Shown: positions 25,619 through 34,319 of the stretch, one piece after another
Numbering within the stretch: the stretch's first letter is position 1
Layout: each line of letters begins with the position of its first letter
The notes under the pieces: generated by a model
What the model saw: the letters and a program-made list of their open reading frames with translations, nothing else
What the model was told of the DNA's origin: nothing
Databases searched by the model: none
Made by a program: the position numbers and the translations under genes
Assembly (NCBI GenBank): GCA_017553445.1
Contig: JAFZMD010000008.1
Span: 1 to 39,982 of the forward strand
DNA from: Methanobrevibacter sp.
GTDB lineage: Archaea > Methanobacteriota > Methanobacteria > Methanobacteriales > Methanobacteriaceae
Length of the DNA: 39,982 nucleotides
Direction: 5' to 3'

Positions 25619-26791
25619 TTATCTATTATCTAACTTTAATAAAATATTTCTTATTTCATCTATTGGTGCATCTGTTTTTATGGCAGTTGGGCTAAAATGT
25701 GTTTTTTCAGCTTCAAAACCATTGTTTCTTATTTCATCAAAAATCAAATCTAATTTTGGGGCACTGATTTTCAAATATCTGCATATGGAGTGCACATCAT
25801 AAAAAGTAGCTGGACTTTCGGATTCGATTAAACATGCATTCAACAATTTCAACAATTGCTTTTCACTATTCAGTTTTTTATTTTCCGCCTCATCAATCAT
25901 TTTTGATATAAATTCTTTATTCTGAATATCTCCCAACCATAATGGCCCTGCCTGAATTAGCTTTTCACCGCATTCTGGACAGATGTCTGGTGTAGAGGTT
26001 GCCAATCCTTTATTGCACTGTCTGTACATGCATTCTTTGCAGTGGCTAATGTAACCGATATTTTTTAATGATTTATCGCTTTTTTTCAATCCTTTTTTAA
26101 CTTTCAGGTATAGTCTCATGTAATGTTCGGTACTGTGTGATAATAAAACTTCAATACATTTTCCGTGTTTTGATAATGTTAACGCACAAAAACCTGCAAG
26201 GATTCTGATACCTGTTTCATGGCAATATTCGCTTTTATATGGTTTGGAATTGTATTTGCGAATGCATGGTTCTTTATAAGTTCCGCATAATGCAGAAGTG
26301 TCTGTTGCAGTAACGCACAATAATGATTCTCTTCCGGCACAATAACCTGCGGAATCCAAAAAGGGTGAAGGAGTTCCAAAAGGATCTATATCAATAACAT
26401 CAAATTTTCCACGGTTTAATCTTAAAAACATGCTTGCGTCATGATTGTGTATTGAAATATCATCAAGATTATTCAATTCAACATTATGTTTTTCAAATTC
26501 ATTGGCAAGTTCACTAATGTCGTTGATTGATACATGTCCGACTCCATCAATCTCATTTTTATAACGGACACCTCTTATTCCACTTCCTCCAAACAAATCA
26601 CATATGTCGATGTCTCTTTCCTGTTCTTTCTGATATGTCTGAAGAGCCAGAATTGAAATATCTCTATTAAGCTCCATATGTGGGTTGTAAAAAACAGGAG
26701 CATCTGATGAAACTTTTTCATATTCGGGGAATTCTATTTTTGTTGTGCCCTCTTCAACTGTTTTAAGTTTATAATCATCCAAGTTAATCAC
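25619..26791 (-). CDS. trm1: tRNA (guanine-26) dimethyltransferase Trm1
   Basis: A 390-residue SAM-dependent enzyme producing N2,N2-dimethylguanosine at position 26 of tRNA. The N-terminal substrate segment has VFYNPHMELNRDISIL (33-48), the SAM site ICDLFGGSGIRGVRY (63-77) and the catalytic DIDPFGTPSPF with Asp-Pro-Phe-Gly at 136-139. A zinc-binding cysteine set (CKECMYRQC and CPECGEK, about 247-276) and a C-terminal RNA-contacting domain follow. Length agrees with archaeal homologues. It is divergent from the DegT aminotransferase gene with a short AT-rich gap. Confidence 0.94.
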   Translation of the reverse strand: MINLDDYKLKTVEEGTTKIEFPEYEKVSSDAPVFYNPHMELNRDISILALQTYQKEQERDIDICDLFGGSGIRGVRYKNEIDGVGHVSINDISELANEFEKHNVELNNLDDISIHNHDASMFLRLNRGKFDVIDIDPFGTPSPFLDSAGYCAGRESLLCVTATDTSALCGTYKEPCIRKYNSKPYKSEYCHETGIRILAGFCALTLSKHGKCIEVLLSHSTEHYMRLYLKVKKGLKKSDKSLKNIGYISHCKECMYRQCNKGLATSTPDICPECGEKLIQAGPLWLGDIQNKEFISKMIDEAENKKLNSEKQLLKLLNACLIESESPATFYDVHSICRYLKISAPKLDLIFDEIRNNGFEAEKTHFSPTAIKTDAPIDEIRNILLKLDNR

Positions 26792-26864
26792 TTTTAATTT
26801 TACTTATCTAATATTTTAAATATTATTAAATTTAAATATTAGTATAGTTTGTAAAGGTGATATT

Positions 26865-27971
26865 GTGTCAGAAATTAAAGTTCCCATAGCAAAACCGATA
26901 ATCGGACAGGAAGAAATTGATAATGTAGTTGAGGTTTTGAAATCTGGAATGATTGCTCAAGGACCAAAAGTTTCAGAATTTGAAAAAGAATTTGCATCAT
27001 GGGTTGATGCAGATTATGGTGTTGCAACCAACTCAGGTACTGCAGCATTGCATGTGGCATTGCTTGCCTGTGGAATTGGTGCTGGTGATGAAGTGATTAC
27101 AACTCCGTTTACTTTTATCGCTAGTGGAAATTCAATCGTTTATACTGGAGCAAAGCCAGTATTTGCAGATATTGATTTAAAAACTTTTACTCTAGATCCA
27201 AGTTATATCGAATCATTGATAACCGATAAAACAAAAGCAATAATGCCTGTACAGCTTTATGGTCAATCTGCTGATATGGATGCGATTTGCGATATTGCTG
27301 AAGACCATGATTTGCTTGTAATTGAAGATGCAGCTCAAGCTCATGGAGCTACTTATAATGGTAAGAAAGTAGGTAGCTTAGGTGACATGGCCTGTTTCAG
27401 TTTTTATCCAACCAAAAACATGACAACTTCTGAAGGAGGTATGATTACCACCAATAACGAAGATTTAGTCACGGAAGCAAATATCTTTAGAGCCCACGGA
27501 TCACGTGTAAAATACCATCATGACGATATTGGTTATAACTTCAGGATGACTGATATTTCAGCAGCAATTGGTCTTGCACAATTAAATGTAATCGATGAAT
27601 TCAATAAGAAAAGAAATGAAAATGCCGCTTATTTAAATGAAGGTTTATCTGATATTGACGGAGTCATCACTCCTTATGCGCGGGAAGGTTCAATGCATGT
27701 ATATCACCAATACACAATACGCGTTGAAAAAGGAAATCGTGATGATTGGATTGATATTCTAACTGAAAACGGAATCGGAACCGGTGTTCACTATCCAATA
27801 CCATTATATAATCAGCCTATTTATCAGAAATTAGGATTTGCTGGGGACTGTCCAAATGCTGAACTTGCAGCCAGCAGCGTCATTTCATTACCGGTTCACC
27901 CGTCATTAACAAATGATGATTTGGACTTGGTAATAGAAGCTGTTAAAAAAGCTTCCGAAAAAATAGCTTAA
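26865..27971 (+). CDS. DegT/DnrJ/EryC1/StrS-family PLP aminotransferase
   Basis: A 368-residue pyridoxal-phosphate enzyme of the sugar aminotransferase family. PLP-binding features: TNSGTAALHVAL (55-66), IEDAAQAHGA with Asp155, and the Schiff-base Lys184 in FYPTKNMTTSEGG, followed by FRAHGS and the C-terminal YHQYTIRV and GVHYPIPLYNQP substrate segments. Such enzymes aminate nucleotide-linked ketosugars (perosamine type) for surface polysaccharide or pseudomurein-related glycans; the exact sugar is not deducible, and no glycan genes adjoin it. The start is GTG 26865, with AGGTGAT four to ten bases upstream and a TATA-like TTTAAATA near 26831. Confidence 0.88.
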   Translation: MSEIKVPIAKPIIGQEEIDNVVEVLKSGMIAQGPKVSEFEKEFASWVDADYGVATNSGTAALHVALLACGIGAGDEVITTPFTFIASGNSIVYTGAKPVFADIDLKTFTLDPSYIESLITDKTKAIMPVQLYGQSADMDAICDIAEDHDLLVIEDAAQAHGATYNGKKVGSLGDMACFSFYPTKNMTTSEGGMITTNNEDLVTEANIFRAHGSRVKYHHDDIGYNFRMTDISAAIGLAQLNVIDEFNKKRNENAAYLNEGLSDIDGVITPYAREGSMHVYHQYTIRVEKGNRDDWIDILTENGIGTGVHYPIPLYNQPIYQKLGFAGDCPNAELAASSVISLPVHPSLTNDDLDLVIEAVKKASEKIA

Positions 27972-27994
27972 AAGTCATTATTTAAATGACTTTT
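27970..27994. terminator. Bidirectional terminator hairpin between convergent genes
   Basis: AAAAGTCATT (27970-27979) and AATGACTTTT (27985-27994) form a 10-bp stem with a 5-base loop, followed by ATTTTAAAATTTTTTTT. It sits at the stop codons of the aminotransferase (plus) and the thiamine-binding protein (minus). Confidence 0.65.
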
Positions 27995-28298
27995 ATTTTA
28001 AAATTTTTTTTACTGTTTCTATTTTTGCATCCAAAGTTCTATTTTCTACATCTCGTCTGTCATCGACTTTAATAACCGTGTATACTCTGCCAACACCAAC
28101 TTCAAAGACTGCTTCCTGAGCTTTAGCTATGACATCATATAATTCTTTTAAGTTATCAGCTTCAATTTGTGTTCCCATCCCAGTCAATTCAAATTTAAGG
28201 CCGGAATCTTTAACCACTTGCACAGCAGCAGTTACATAGTTCCTGCATTCTGTTGAATCACATCCGACAGGCAATATTGCAAAATCACAAGTTATCAT
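27993..28298 (-). CDS. MTH1187-family thiamine-binding protein
   Basis: A 101-residue small protein of the MTH1187/YkoF-like (UPF0045) family, which folds as a ferredoxin-like unit and has been linked to thiamine or pyrimidine binding. Visible are the N-terminal ITCDFAILPVG, then a helix containing YVTAAVQVVKDSG, LTGMGTQIEADN (about 40-51) and VGVGRVYTVIKVDDR (about 70-84), all family signatures. I start at ATG 28298 because the family begins MxxxxxxILPVG and GGTG lies upstream; the ORF start at 28334 would add 12 residues. It is divergent from the thiolase gene within 50 bases. Confidence 0.85.
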   Translation of the reverse strand: MITCDFAILPVGCDSTECRNYVTAAVQVVKDSGLKFELTGMGTQIEADNLKELYDVIAKAQEAVFEVGVGRVYTVIKVDDRRDVENRTLDAKIETVKKILK

Positions 28299-28346
28299 AT
28301 TAAACACCAAAAAGTTATTTATTAATTTAATCATAAATCATTTGTT

Positions 28347-29222
28347 ATGGCAAAATTGGATAAGGATGAATTTAATGAAATGATTTTTGCAAGAATCAAT
28401 AATCTGATTTCTGATTATAATTTAATTAAGGAAAACGAATTAATTGCTGTTGCTTTATCTGGAGGAAAAGACAGTGTTTTAACATTGCATGCCTTAAAAA
28501 GATATCAGGATATTTTGGATTTCGATTTGGTGGCTATCAGTGTTGATGAAGGAATTGAGGGTTACAGGTCTCACGGTATTGATGCGGCCATTAACAATGC
28601 AAAGGATTTGGGCATCAAACTGATTCAAAAGTCATTTCTTGAAGAGGAAGGTTTCGCCCTGGATGATATCTATTCCAATTTTAAAAGCGCATGCATTCCA
28701 TGTGGAGTTTTTAGGAGAAATATTTTAAATAAGACTGCCTATGAAGTGGGTGCTGATAAAATTGCTACGGGACATAATCTTGATGATGAAATCCAATCTT
28801 TTTTAATGAGTTTTGCACGTGGCGATACCATTAAATTTTCCAAATTCGGCCCCGAACTTGATGTGATTCATCCAAAACTGGTTCCAAGAATAAAGCCCTT
28901 GTGGAACACTCCCGAAAAGGATGTGGGGTTATGGACGGTTTTAAATAATATTGATATTCATCTGGAAGAGTGCCCTTACTCTCATTTGTCTTTACGGGCT
29001 AAAATTAAGGGATTTTTAAATGAAAATGAAGATGTGTATCCTGGTTTGAAAAATAATATTATGGGGTCTTTTCAAAAGATTTTAACTTTTGAAAATGACA
29101 TTTTCACAAATTTAAACGAATGTGAACTTTGCGGCGAGCCCACATCATCCAATATCTGTAAGGCATGTGAGATAAAACAGTCAGTTTCTCAAGATTGCGA
29201 AAGCCATGTATGCGACAAATAA
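28347..29222 (+). CDS. TtuA/NcsA-type tRNA thiolation PP-loop ATPase lacking the N-terminal zinc finger
   Basis: A 291-residue adenylating enzyme of the tRNA 2-thiolation family (TtuA, NcsA/Ncs6). SGGKDS (38-43) is the PP-loop, CIPCG holds Cys116 and Cys119, TGHNLDDE lies at 141-148, and Cys209 occurs in EECPYSH; these three cysteines match the [4Fe-4S] ligands known in TtuA. The C-terminus has a CELCG...CKAC zinc motif (about 260-275). Most relatives begin with a zinc ribbon before the PP-loop domain; here only about 30 residues precede it and no upstream start could add one. It appears leaderless. Its 3' end overlaps the exchanger gene by 42 bases. Confidence 0.85.
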   Translation: MAKLDKDEFNEMIFARINNLISDYNLIKENELIAVALSGGKDSVLTLHALKRYQDILDFDLVAISVDEGIEGYRSHGIDAAINNAKDLGIKLIQKSFLEEEGFALDDIYSNFKSACIPCGVFRRNILNKTAYEVGADKIATGHNLDDEIQSFLMSFARGDTIKFSKFGPELDVIHPKLVPRIKPLWNTPEKDVGLWTVLNNIDIHLEECPYSHLSLRAKIKGFLNENEDVYPGLKNNIMGSFQKILTFENDIFTNLNECELCGEPTSSNICKACEIKQSVSQDCESHVCDK

Positions 29223-30128
29223 TGCTACAAGTACAAATCCTTCTTTTTTATCATATTTGTCTTGTGTTTTACCGAAGATAAAGAACAGTATTGTAACACC
29301 AAACATTAAAACAATATCTACCAGCATATTGGGGTTTATTGCAATTGGGCTTATTGCACTGCTTGCACCAAGAACCAGTGAAATATTAAAGATATTTGAT
29401 CCTATCACATTACCTATGATTAACTGATTTTCATCTTTCTTTAAAGCGGTAAGTGACGTTGCAAGTTCTGGTAAAGAGGTACCCATCGCTACAATGGTTA
29501 AACCTACCAATGTTTCACTCATTCCAAATGCCATTGCTATATATGATGCGCTGTCAACAACGAAATCCGCACCGATTATGATTCCTGCAACACCGCAGAC
29601 AATATAAATAATACTTCTTAAAAGACTCATCTTAGGTTTTTCAACAATCTGTGATTCTTTTGATTTTCTAGCATTATAAACAAGATATGTGACATAAGCA
29701 ATGATTAAAATAAGTAAAATAATTCCTTCAATTCTGGAAATGTTCCATCCAAGTAGGATAAATGCGGTTAAAATTCCTGTGAGGATAACTAAAAACGGCA
29801 AGTCTAGATTTAGAACTTCCCGGCCAATTTTAAGTTCATTTAAAAGAGCACACAAACCAATAATCAGCAGCATATTGAATAAGTTACTTCCAATAACGTT
29901 ACTTAAAGCTAAAGCATTGCTGCCGGATAATGATGATGTTATTGAAACTGCTGCCTCTGGAGCACTTGTACCGAAAGCAACAATGGTAAGGCCGACAATC
30001 AATGTTGGAATCTTTAATATGGATGCTACACTGCTGGCTCCGTCAACAAAAAAGTCTGATCCTTTAATTAATAATACAAAACCAATAATCAATAATGCGA
30101 ATTGTATGCCAATGCTAATGAAATCCAT
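29181..30128 (-). CDS. Sodium/calcium exchanger family membrane protein
   Basis: A 315-residue polytopic membrane protein of the Ca2+:cation antiporter family (YrbG/NCX_Mj type) with about ten hydrophobic segments. The two inverted ion-binding alpha repeats are clear: GLTIVAFGTSAPEAAVS (about 46-62) followed by SNVIGSNLFNMLL, and GLTIVAMGTSLPELATSL (about 207-224) followed by GNVIGSNIFNISL. Glutamates in APEA and LPEL are the expected cation ligands, so it is probably functional. Transport direction and ion are inferred. Its ATG directly abuts the stop of the CorC/HlyC-type gene, so the two are co-transcribed. Confidence 0.9.
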   Translation of the reverse strand: MDFISIGIQFALLIIGFVLLIKGSDFFVDGASSVASILKIPTLIVGLTIVAFGTSAPEAAVSITSSLSGSNALALSNVIGSNLFNMLLIIGLCALLNELKIGREVLNLDLPFLVILTGILTAFILLGWNISRIEGIILLILIIAYVTYLVYNARKSKESQIVEKPKMSLLRSIIYIVCGVAGIIIGADFVVDSASYIAMAFGMSETLVGLTIVAMGTSLPELATSLTALKKDENQLIIGNVIGSNIFNISLVLGASSAISPIAINPNMLVDIVLMFGVTILFFIFGKTQDKYDKKEGFVLVALFVAYMAFAILRN

Positions 30129-31454
30129 TTAATCTTCCTCTTCAGCAACAATATAATCTTCACCTAAATCAGTTACAAGAATTTTGTCGATTTGATGACC
30201 ATCCAAATCAACAATTTCAAAACAGAATCTTTCCCATTGATATTTATCGTTAACGTCAGGTAAAGTACCGCTAATGCTTAAAATAAAACCTGCAATGGTT
30301 GTAAAACCATCTTCTTCTTCATCGGGAAATGATTCGTCAATATCGAATAATTCTTTAAAGTTATCAATTCCGAATCTGCCGTCAATCAACCATGTGCCGT
30401 CATCCCTTTGGGTAGCTTCAGGTTCATCGTCTTCGTCAATGCCTGGAATGTCTCCGACAATTCCTTCCAATAAATCGTTTAAAGTAATTAATCCTTCAAC
30501 ACTGCCGAATTCATCAACAACTAGTGACATGTGAACATATTCTTGATTTTCTTTAAATTCCTTTAAAAGCTCTAATGTTTCCAGATTTTCAGAAACAATC
30601 AACGGCTCTTTGATAATTTTATTGATATCAAAATCAGTATCACTGAACATTAATGAAAGAATGTCTTTTGCCTGAACGACTCCCATAAAATCATCCAATT
30701 CTCCACTGGCTATTGGAAATATTGATCTTTTACTTTCAATGATTTTCACTTTGTTGATTTCTTTGGAATCTTCAAGGTCAATCCAGATAATCTCATTTCT
30801 AGGTGTCATTATTGATTCGACTTTCTGGTCGTCTAATTTAAAGACCCTTTTAATAATGTTTTCTTCCTCTTGTTCTATTGTTCCGTCTTCTATTCCTTCC
30901 TTAATCATCAATTCGATTTCTTCTTCAGTAACAAGATTGTCGTTTCTGTTTTCTATTCTTAATATCCATAAAAGAAAACTGCTTGATTTTGCAAGAATAA
31001 AACTGACAGGCTTTGAAATCTTGGAAAGAACAACCATGCTTTTTGCAACTTTTAGAGAAACCTTTTCAGGGTCATTTAAAGCAATAACCTTTGGAACGAT
31101 TTCCCCAACAACCAATGTTAAATAAGTGGTGACAACAACAACGATTATAACGCTTATCGGTTCGTTGTATGGAACAAATGAAATCAGTTTGGAAAGAGGT
31201 TCGGCAAGAGTTACTCCACCAAAAGCCCCTGTTAAAACACCAATGAGTGAAATTCCAATTTGCACCGTTGATAAAAATTCATTAGGATCTTCTAATAAAT
31301 CAAAAACTATTTGTGCATTTTCATTTCCTTCTTCTAAATATTTCTGCATTTTTGCTTTTCTAATCGACACAACAGCAAGTTCCGCCATTGATAGATATCC
31401 CGTAAGGACGATTAAAATTAATATAATAATTATTTCAAGTATTCCACCAGTCAT
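30129..31454 (-). CDS. CNNM/CorC-HlyC type membrane protein (DUF21 plus CBS pair)
   Basis: A 441-residue protein in three parts: an N-terminal DUF21/CNNM transmembrane domain (about 1-190, four hydrophobic segments, with VGEIVPKVIAL), a CBS pair (about 205-335; VESIMTPRNEIIWIDL and VDEFGSVEGLITLNDLLE), and a C-terminal CorC_HlyC domain (about 350-440; WLIDGRFGIDNFKELFD, GFILSISGTLPDV). Relatives transport or regulate Mg2+ or Co2+ efflux; older names call them hemolysins, which is not supported functionally. It lies upstream of and abuts the Na/Ca exchanger gene, suggesting a divalent-cation handling pair. Confidence 0.9.
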   Translation of the reverse strand: MTGGILEIIIILILIVLTGYLSMAELAVVSIRKAKMQKYLEEGNENAQIVFDLLEDPNEFLSTVQIGISLIGVLTGAFGGVTLAEPLSKLISFVPYNEPISVIIVVVVTTYLTLVVGEIVPKVIALNDPEKVSLKVAKSMVVLSKISKPVSFILAKSSSFLLWILRIENRNDNLVTEEEIELMIKEGIEDGTIEQEEENIIKRVFKLDDQKVESIMTPRNEIIWIDLEDSKEINKVKIIESKRSIFPIASGELDDFMGVVQAKDILSLMFSDTDFDINKIIKEPLIVSENLETLELLKEFKENQEYVHMSLVVDEFGSVEGLITLNDLLEGIVGDIPGIDEDDEPEATQRDDGTWLIDGRFGIDNFKELFDIDESFPDEEEDGFTTIAGFILSISGTLPDVNDKYQWERFCFEIVDLDGHQIDKILVTDLGEDYIVAEEED

Positions 31455-31471
31455 TTCTAACAGACCTTAAT

Positions 31472-31684
31472 TCATAAATCACTAGCCAGTATAAATCCTG
31501 TGTTTCCATATATTTCGTCTTGCATTTCCTGTACTGCATATGAGGCTTCTTCTCTTGTATTTACTTTTTTAAATATTCTGCGACCTTTAACTTTAATCGT
31601 TTTTCCACATACACATTTTCTTGTGGCAACGCCTTCTTTTGCATATAAAACTCTTCCACAATCGCAACGAAATATAAGGTACAT
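31472..31684 (-). CDS. DUF1922 zinc-binding protein
   Basis: A 70-residue protein resembling the structurally solved Methanothermobacter MTH1184 (DUF1922). Four cysteines in FRCDCGRVLY and TRKCVCGKTI form a rubredoxin-like zinc site (residues about 7, 9, 24 and 26), followed by RRIFKK and a helical tail. The function is unknown. It is the gene just upstream of the CorC/HlyC-type gene on the same strand, 17 bases away, and probably shares its transcript. Confidence 0.8.
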   Translation of the reverse strand: MYLIFRCDCGRVLYAKEGVATRKCVCGKTIKVKGRRIFKKVNTREEASYAVQEMQDEIYGNTGFILASDL

Positions 31685-31802
31685 AGTGAATTTCCATAAA
31701 ATTTAGATTATATATCATTTGTTTTTTTAAAAGTATAAAAAACTTTTTGTTGATGTCATACATTAACCGATTAAATTTGCTTTCAAATCTATGTTAAAGA
31801 TT

Positions 31803-32963
31803 CTATCCACCAAATATCTGCATGAATAGTGGAATGAAAACCTGTGAAGGCAATATTACTAAAGTAGCTATGCTGACTGCAAGATTTGTTCCAATGACAA
31901 CCAATAATATTCTAAAGATGTTATTGTGCCATAAATCTTTAAAACTTTCAATGTGAGCCAAATTTTTAATGTCACTTTGTCTTACTTTTCTATATTTGGC
32001 TTCAGTTAAACCTGAAAACCATCCTGCAGCAAGCAATGGATGAATAATTGTTAATGGAGCAACAACTCCACCCACAATTGCAGATTGAATTTTGGATCCG
32101 GATAATATTGATCCTAAAAATCCCATAACCATACTGATTACAATAAATTCGTAAATGTTATAAGTAATATTTATCCCATTAAAAAAAGCCAGAAAAAATA
32201 TCACAACAAATAAAATAGGAATTAATGCGAGTATTACTTTAGACCCGGATATTCCTTTTTTGTCTACCACTTTGTTCAATTCTTCAAGCGGAGGGATAGT
32301 TTCCGGATTATCCAGGTATCTGTTTATTCCTGGCTGGTGTCCTGCACCAACAACGGCAATAACTCTGTCTTCAGGGATTCTTAAAATGCTTCCTGCAAGA
32401 AAAGCATCCCTTTCATGAACCAAAACTTCATATATGTCAGGTGCTTCATCCTTAAACATTTCAAGCAAATCATCAAGCTTTTCAGGATTTTTTAACTCTT
32501 CAATATCGATTTCTTCGTCATCGGTATCTGAAGCTATTACTGCATATAGGAATTTGATTTTATCGATGAAAGACATTCTGTTTAATGCGCGCTCCAATGT
32601 TGTATTGATGTCACGGTCAATCAAAGCTATCGGTATTCCTAAATCTTCAGCTGCTTCTATTGCACCGACCATTTCTGAACCAGGGGCAACATCCACTTCA
32701 GCACCGATTTTTGATTGGAAATAACTCAGTACTGTTGTGACTAAAAAGAGTCCTACTTTATTTTCTTTTATGATTTTTGTAACGGAAATGGAGTCATCCT
32801 CTTCTATTCCCATCATTGATTTTTTAAGCTTTGTGTATCTTCCAAAATCAAGCTCGATAGCCACTCTGTCCGGTTGTATCTCATAAATCTTATCTTTTAC
32901 TTCATCTACACTTTCTGAAGATACATGGGCTGTACCAATAATTGTTAAACATTCACGCTTCAT
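31803..32963 (-). CDS. TraB family protein with C-terminal membrane domain
   Basis: A 386-residue protein of the TraB/PrgY/GumN superfamily. The N-terminal domain (about 1-220) has the two GXXH-type motifs: TIIGTAHVSSES (His13) and VVGAGHQPGI (about 204-213), plus AIELDFGRY. These form a putative metal-dependent active site of the EreA/ChaN-like fold. The C-terminal part (about 240-385) has four or so membrane helices (VILALIPILFVVIFFLAFF onward). Bacterial relatives block pheromone signalling or act as proteases; the role in methanogens is unknown. It is a separate unit, with comB downstream-independent on the same strand. Confidence 0.85.
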   Translation of the reverse strand: MKRECLTIIGTAHVSSESVDEVKDKIYEIQPDRVAIELDFGRYTKLKKSMMGIEEDDSISVTKIIKENKVGLFLVTTVLSYFQSKIGAEVDVAPGSEMVGAIEAAEDLGIPIALIDRDINTTLERALNRMSFIDKIKFLYAVIASDTDDEEIDIEELKNPEKLDDLLEMFKDEAPDIYEVLVHERDAFLAGSILRIPEDRVIAVVGAGHQPGINRYLDNPETIPPLEELNKVVDKKGISGSKVILALIPILFVVIFFLAFFNGINITYNIYEFIVISMVMGFLGSILSGSKIQSAIVGGVVAPLTIIHPLLAAGWFSGLTEAKYRKVRQSDIKNLAHIESFKDLWHNNIFRILLVVIGTNLAVSIATLVILPSQVFIPLFMQIFGG

Positions 32964-33014
32964 TAAAAAACACTCATCTAATAAAATATTCTATAATAAT
33001 TATATTAATTACAT

Positions 33015-33707
33015 TTATTTAAAGTTAATCTTATTTATTTTTTTTCCATCATATTTTCCAACATTTTTTGTGGAATTCTTGCATAAGCTGAATTCAATGT
33101 CTTTTTCATATCCGAGACTTTTCAATTTATTTCCGGATGTTGATTCATAAAACGCTTTTTTTACAGCATCAAAGTCTCTGCTTGCAAGAATTGCAGATTT
33201 TGCATATTCGCTGATTTCGCAGTCGCTGCATTTTTCAGATATCTGATAGATTATTTCTCCGGCCGCCAGAAAATCTTCTATTGCAAATTTTCCCCAGACT
33301 CCTGCCATGACAAGATCTAAATGACTTTCGCCAAGTTCAACACTGGCATCTGCCACTGCGTTTGCATTATTTAAACATCCTATTAACACCTTTGAGTTCA
33401 TCTTTTCAAGGATTCTCGTGCCGTTACTTGTGGTCAATATCAATGTTTTTGAATCACTATCAAAGTCTTTTATGGCATTCGGTGAGTTTCCAATGTCGAA
33501 GCCTTCAACTTTGGCGCCTTTGCGTTCTCCTGCAATAACTCCTCCAGTTTCACTTTTTAGTTTGAAAGCTTCTTCCGGCGTAAAGCATGGAATTATTTCT
33601 TCAAATTTATTTAATGCAGAGGTTATTGTAGTGCTTGCCCTTAAAACGTCAACCATTATCGAAACGTCACTGCTTTTAGTTTCTTCAAAACTCAATGTTA
33701 CCTTCAT
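33015..33707 (-). CDS. comB: 2-phosphosulfolactate phosphatase
   Basis: A 230-residue Mg-dependent phosphatase removing phosphate from 2-phosphosulfolactate in coenzyme M synthesis. The ComB family features are IMVDVLRASTTITSAL (about 17-32), GVIAGERKGAKVEGFDIGNSP (about 56-76), LTTSNGTRILEKM, IGCLNNANAVAD and FAIEDFLAAGEI. Length is typical. It is divergent from the unknown 33748 gene with a 40-base gap containing overlapping TATA-like sequences. Together with the comC-type gene at 15418 it indicates that this organism can make coenzyme M, unlike the rumen species that need it supplied. Confidence 0.92.
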   Translation of the reverse strand: MKVTLSFEETKSSDVSIMVDVLRASTTITSALNKFEEIIPCFTPEEAFKLKSETGGVIAGERKGAKVEGFDIGNSPNAIKDFDSDSKTLILTTSNGTRILEKMNSKVLIGCLNNANAVADASVELGESHLDLVMAGVWGKFAIEDFLAAGEIIYQISEKCSDCEISEYAKSAILASRDFDAVKKAFYESTSGNKLKSLGYEKDIEFSLCKNSTKNVGKYDGKKINKINFK

Positions 33708-33747
33708 AGTTTAGTATATATTGATGCGCTTTATATAATATTATACT

Positions 33748-34275
33748 ATGAGAATCGTTACGACACCCATGTGTGAAGAAGTTGTAAAACTTGCAGGAAT
33801 AAAAGATTATAAAGTCAATAAGAATCCGGATTTGGAAGAAGGAGACTTGGCAATTCTGCTTTCTGAAAGTAAGGTTAAAATGGATTCGCTAGCCATTAAA
33901 TTGAACACACCTAAACAACTTTTTGAAAGTATCCGTAAAGTTTCAAAGTTAACTGACCATGAATTGTCTGGAGATGAAATTTTGGAGTTTTTCAATGGCT
34001 ATGATTATTGTATGAAATATTTAACTAATCATGATAATTCTCAGGTCAAAGTCAAAGTCATATCCAAATTCTTAACCGATATTGCAGAAAATATCGGTTT
34101 TGAAATAAATGATGAAAATTATGATTATGTTATCTATCCGGATTATTTAAAGGATAATGTTGAAAACGAGAGCGTCATGTTGGTAGAAATTCCATCACAC
34201 GGTTTTGCTTCCAAAAATCCTTTTGAAAGAATCGAGAAAAGATATGCAATTTTGGAAAAATTAATATTTGATTAA
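33748..34275 (+). CDS. Uncharacterised protein upstream of mmp7
   Basis: A 175-residue soluble protein, not recognised with certainty. The start MRIVTTPMCEEVVKLAGI contains one cysteine (Cys9); a second is in the YDYCMKYL segment near residue 90. An acidic EEGDLAILLSES strand follows at about 31-42 and a C-terminal IPSHGFASKNPFERIEKRY segment at about 146-165. There is no membrane segment or signal. It may be methanogen-specific, given its place 44 bases before mmp7 in a cluster tied to methyl-coenzyme M reductase; I could not match it to a numbered marker protein. Translation is probably leaderless or nearly so, from a TATA-like sequence at 33715-33724. Confidence 0.65.
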   Translation: MRIVTTPMCEEVVKLAGIKDYKVNKNPDLEEGDLAILLSESKVKMDSLAIKLNTPKQLFESIRKVSKLTDHELSGDEILEFFNGYDYCMKYLTNHDNSQVKVKVISKFLTDIAENIGFEINDENYDYVIYPDYLKDNVENESVMLVEIPSHGFASKNPFERIEKRYAILEKLIFD

Positions 34276-34319
34276 GATAAAAAATTATTATTAATATAGA
34301 CTTATGTGGGAGAATTAAA

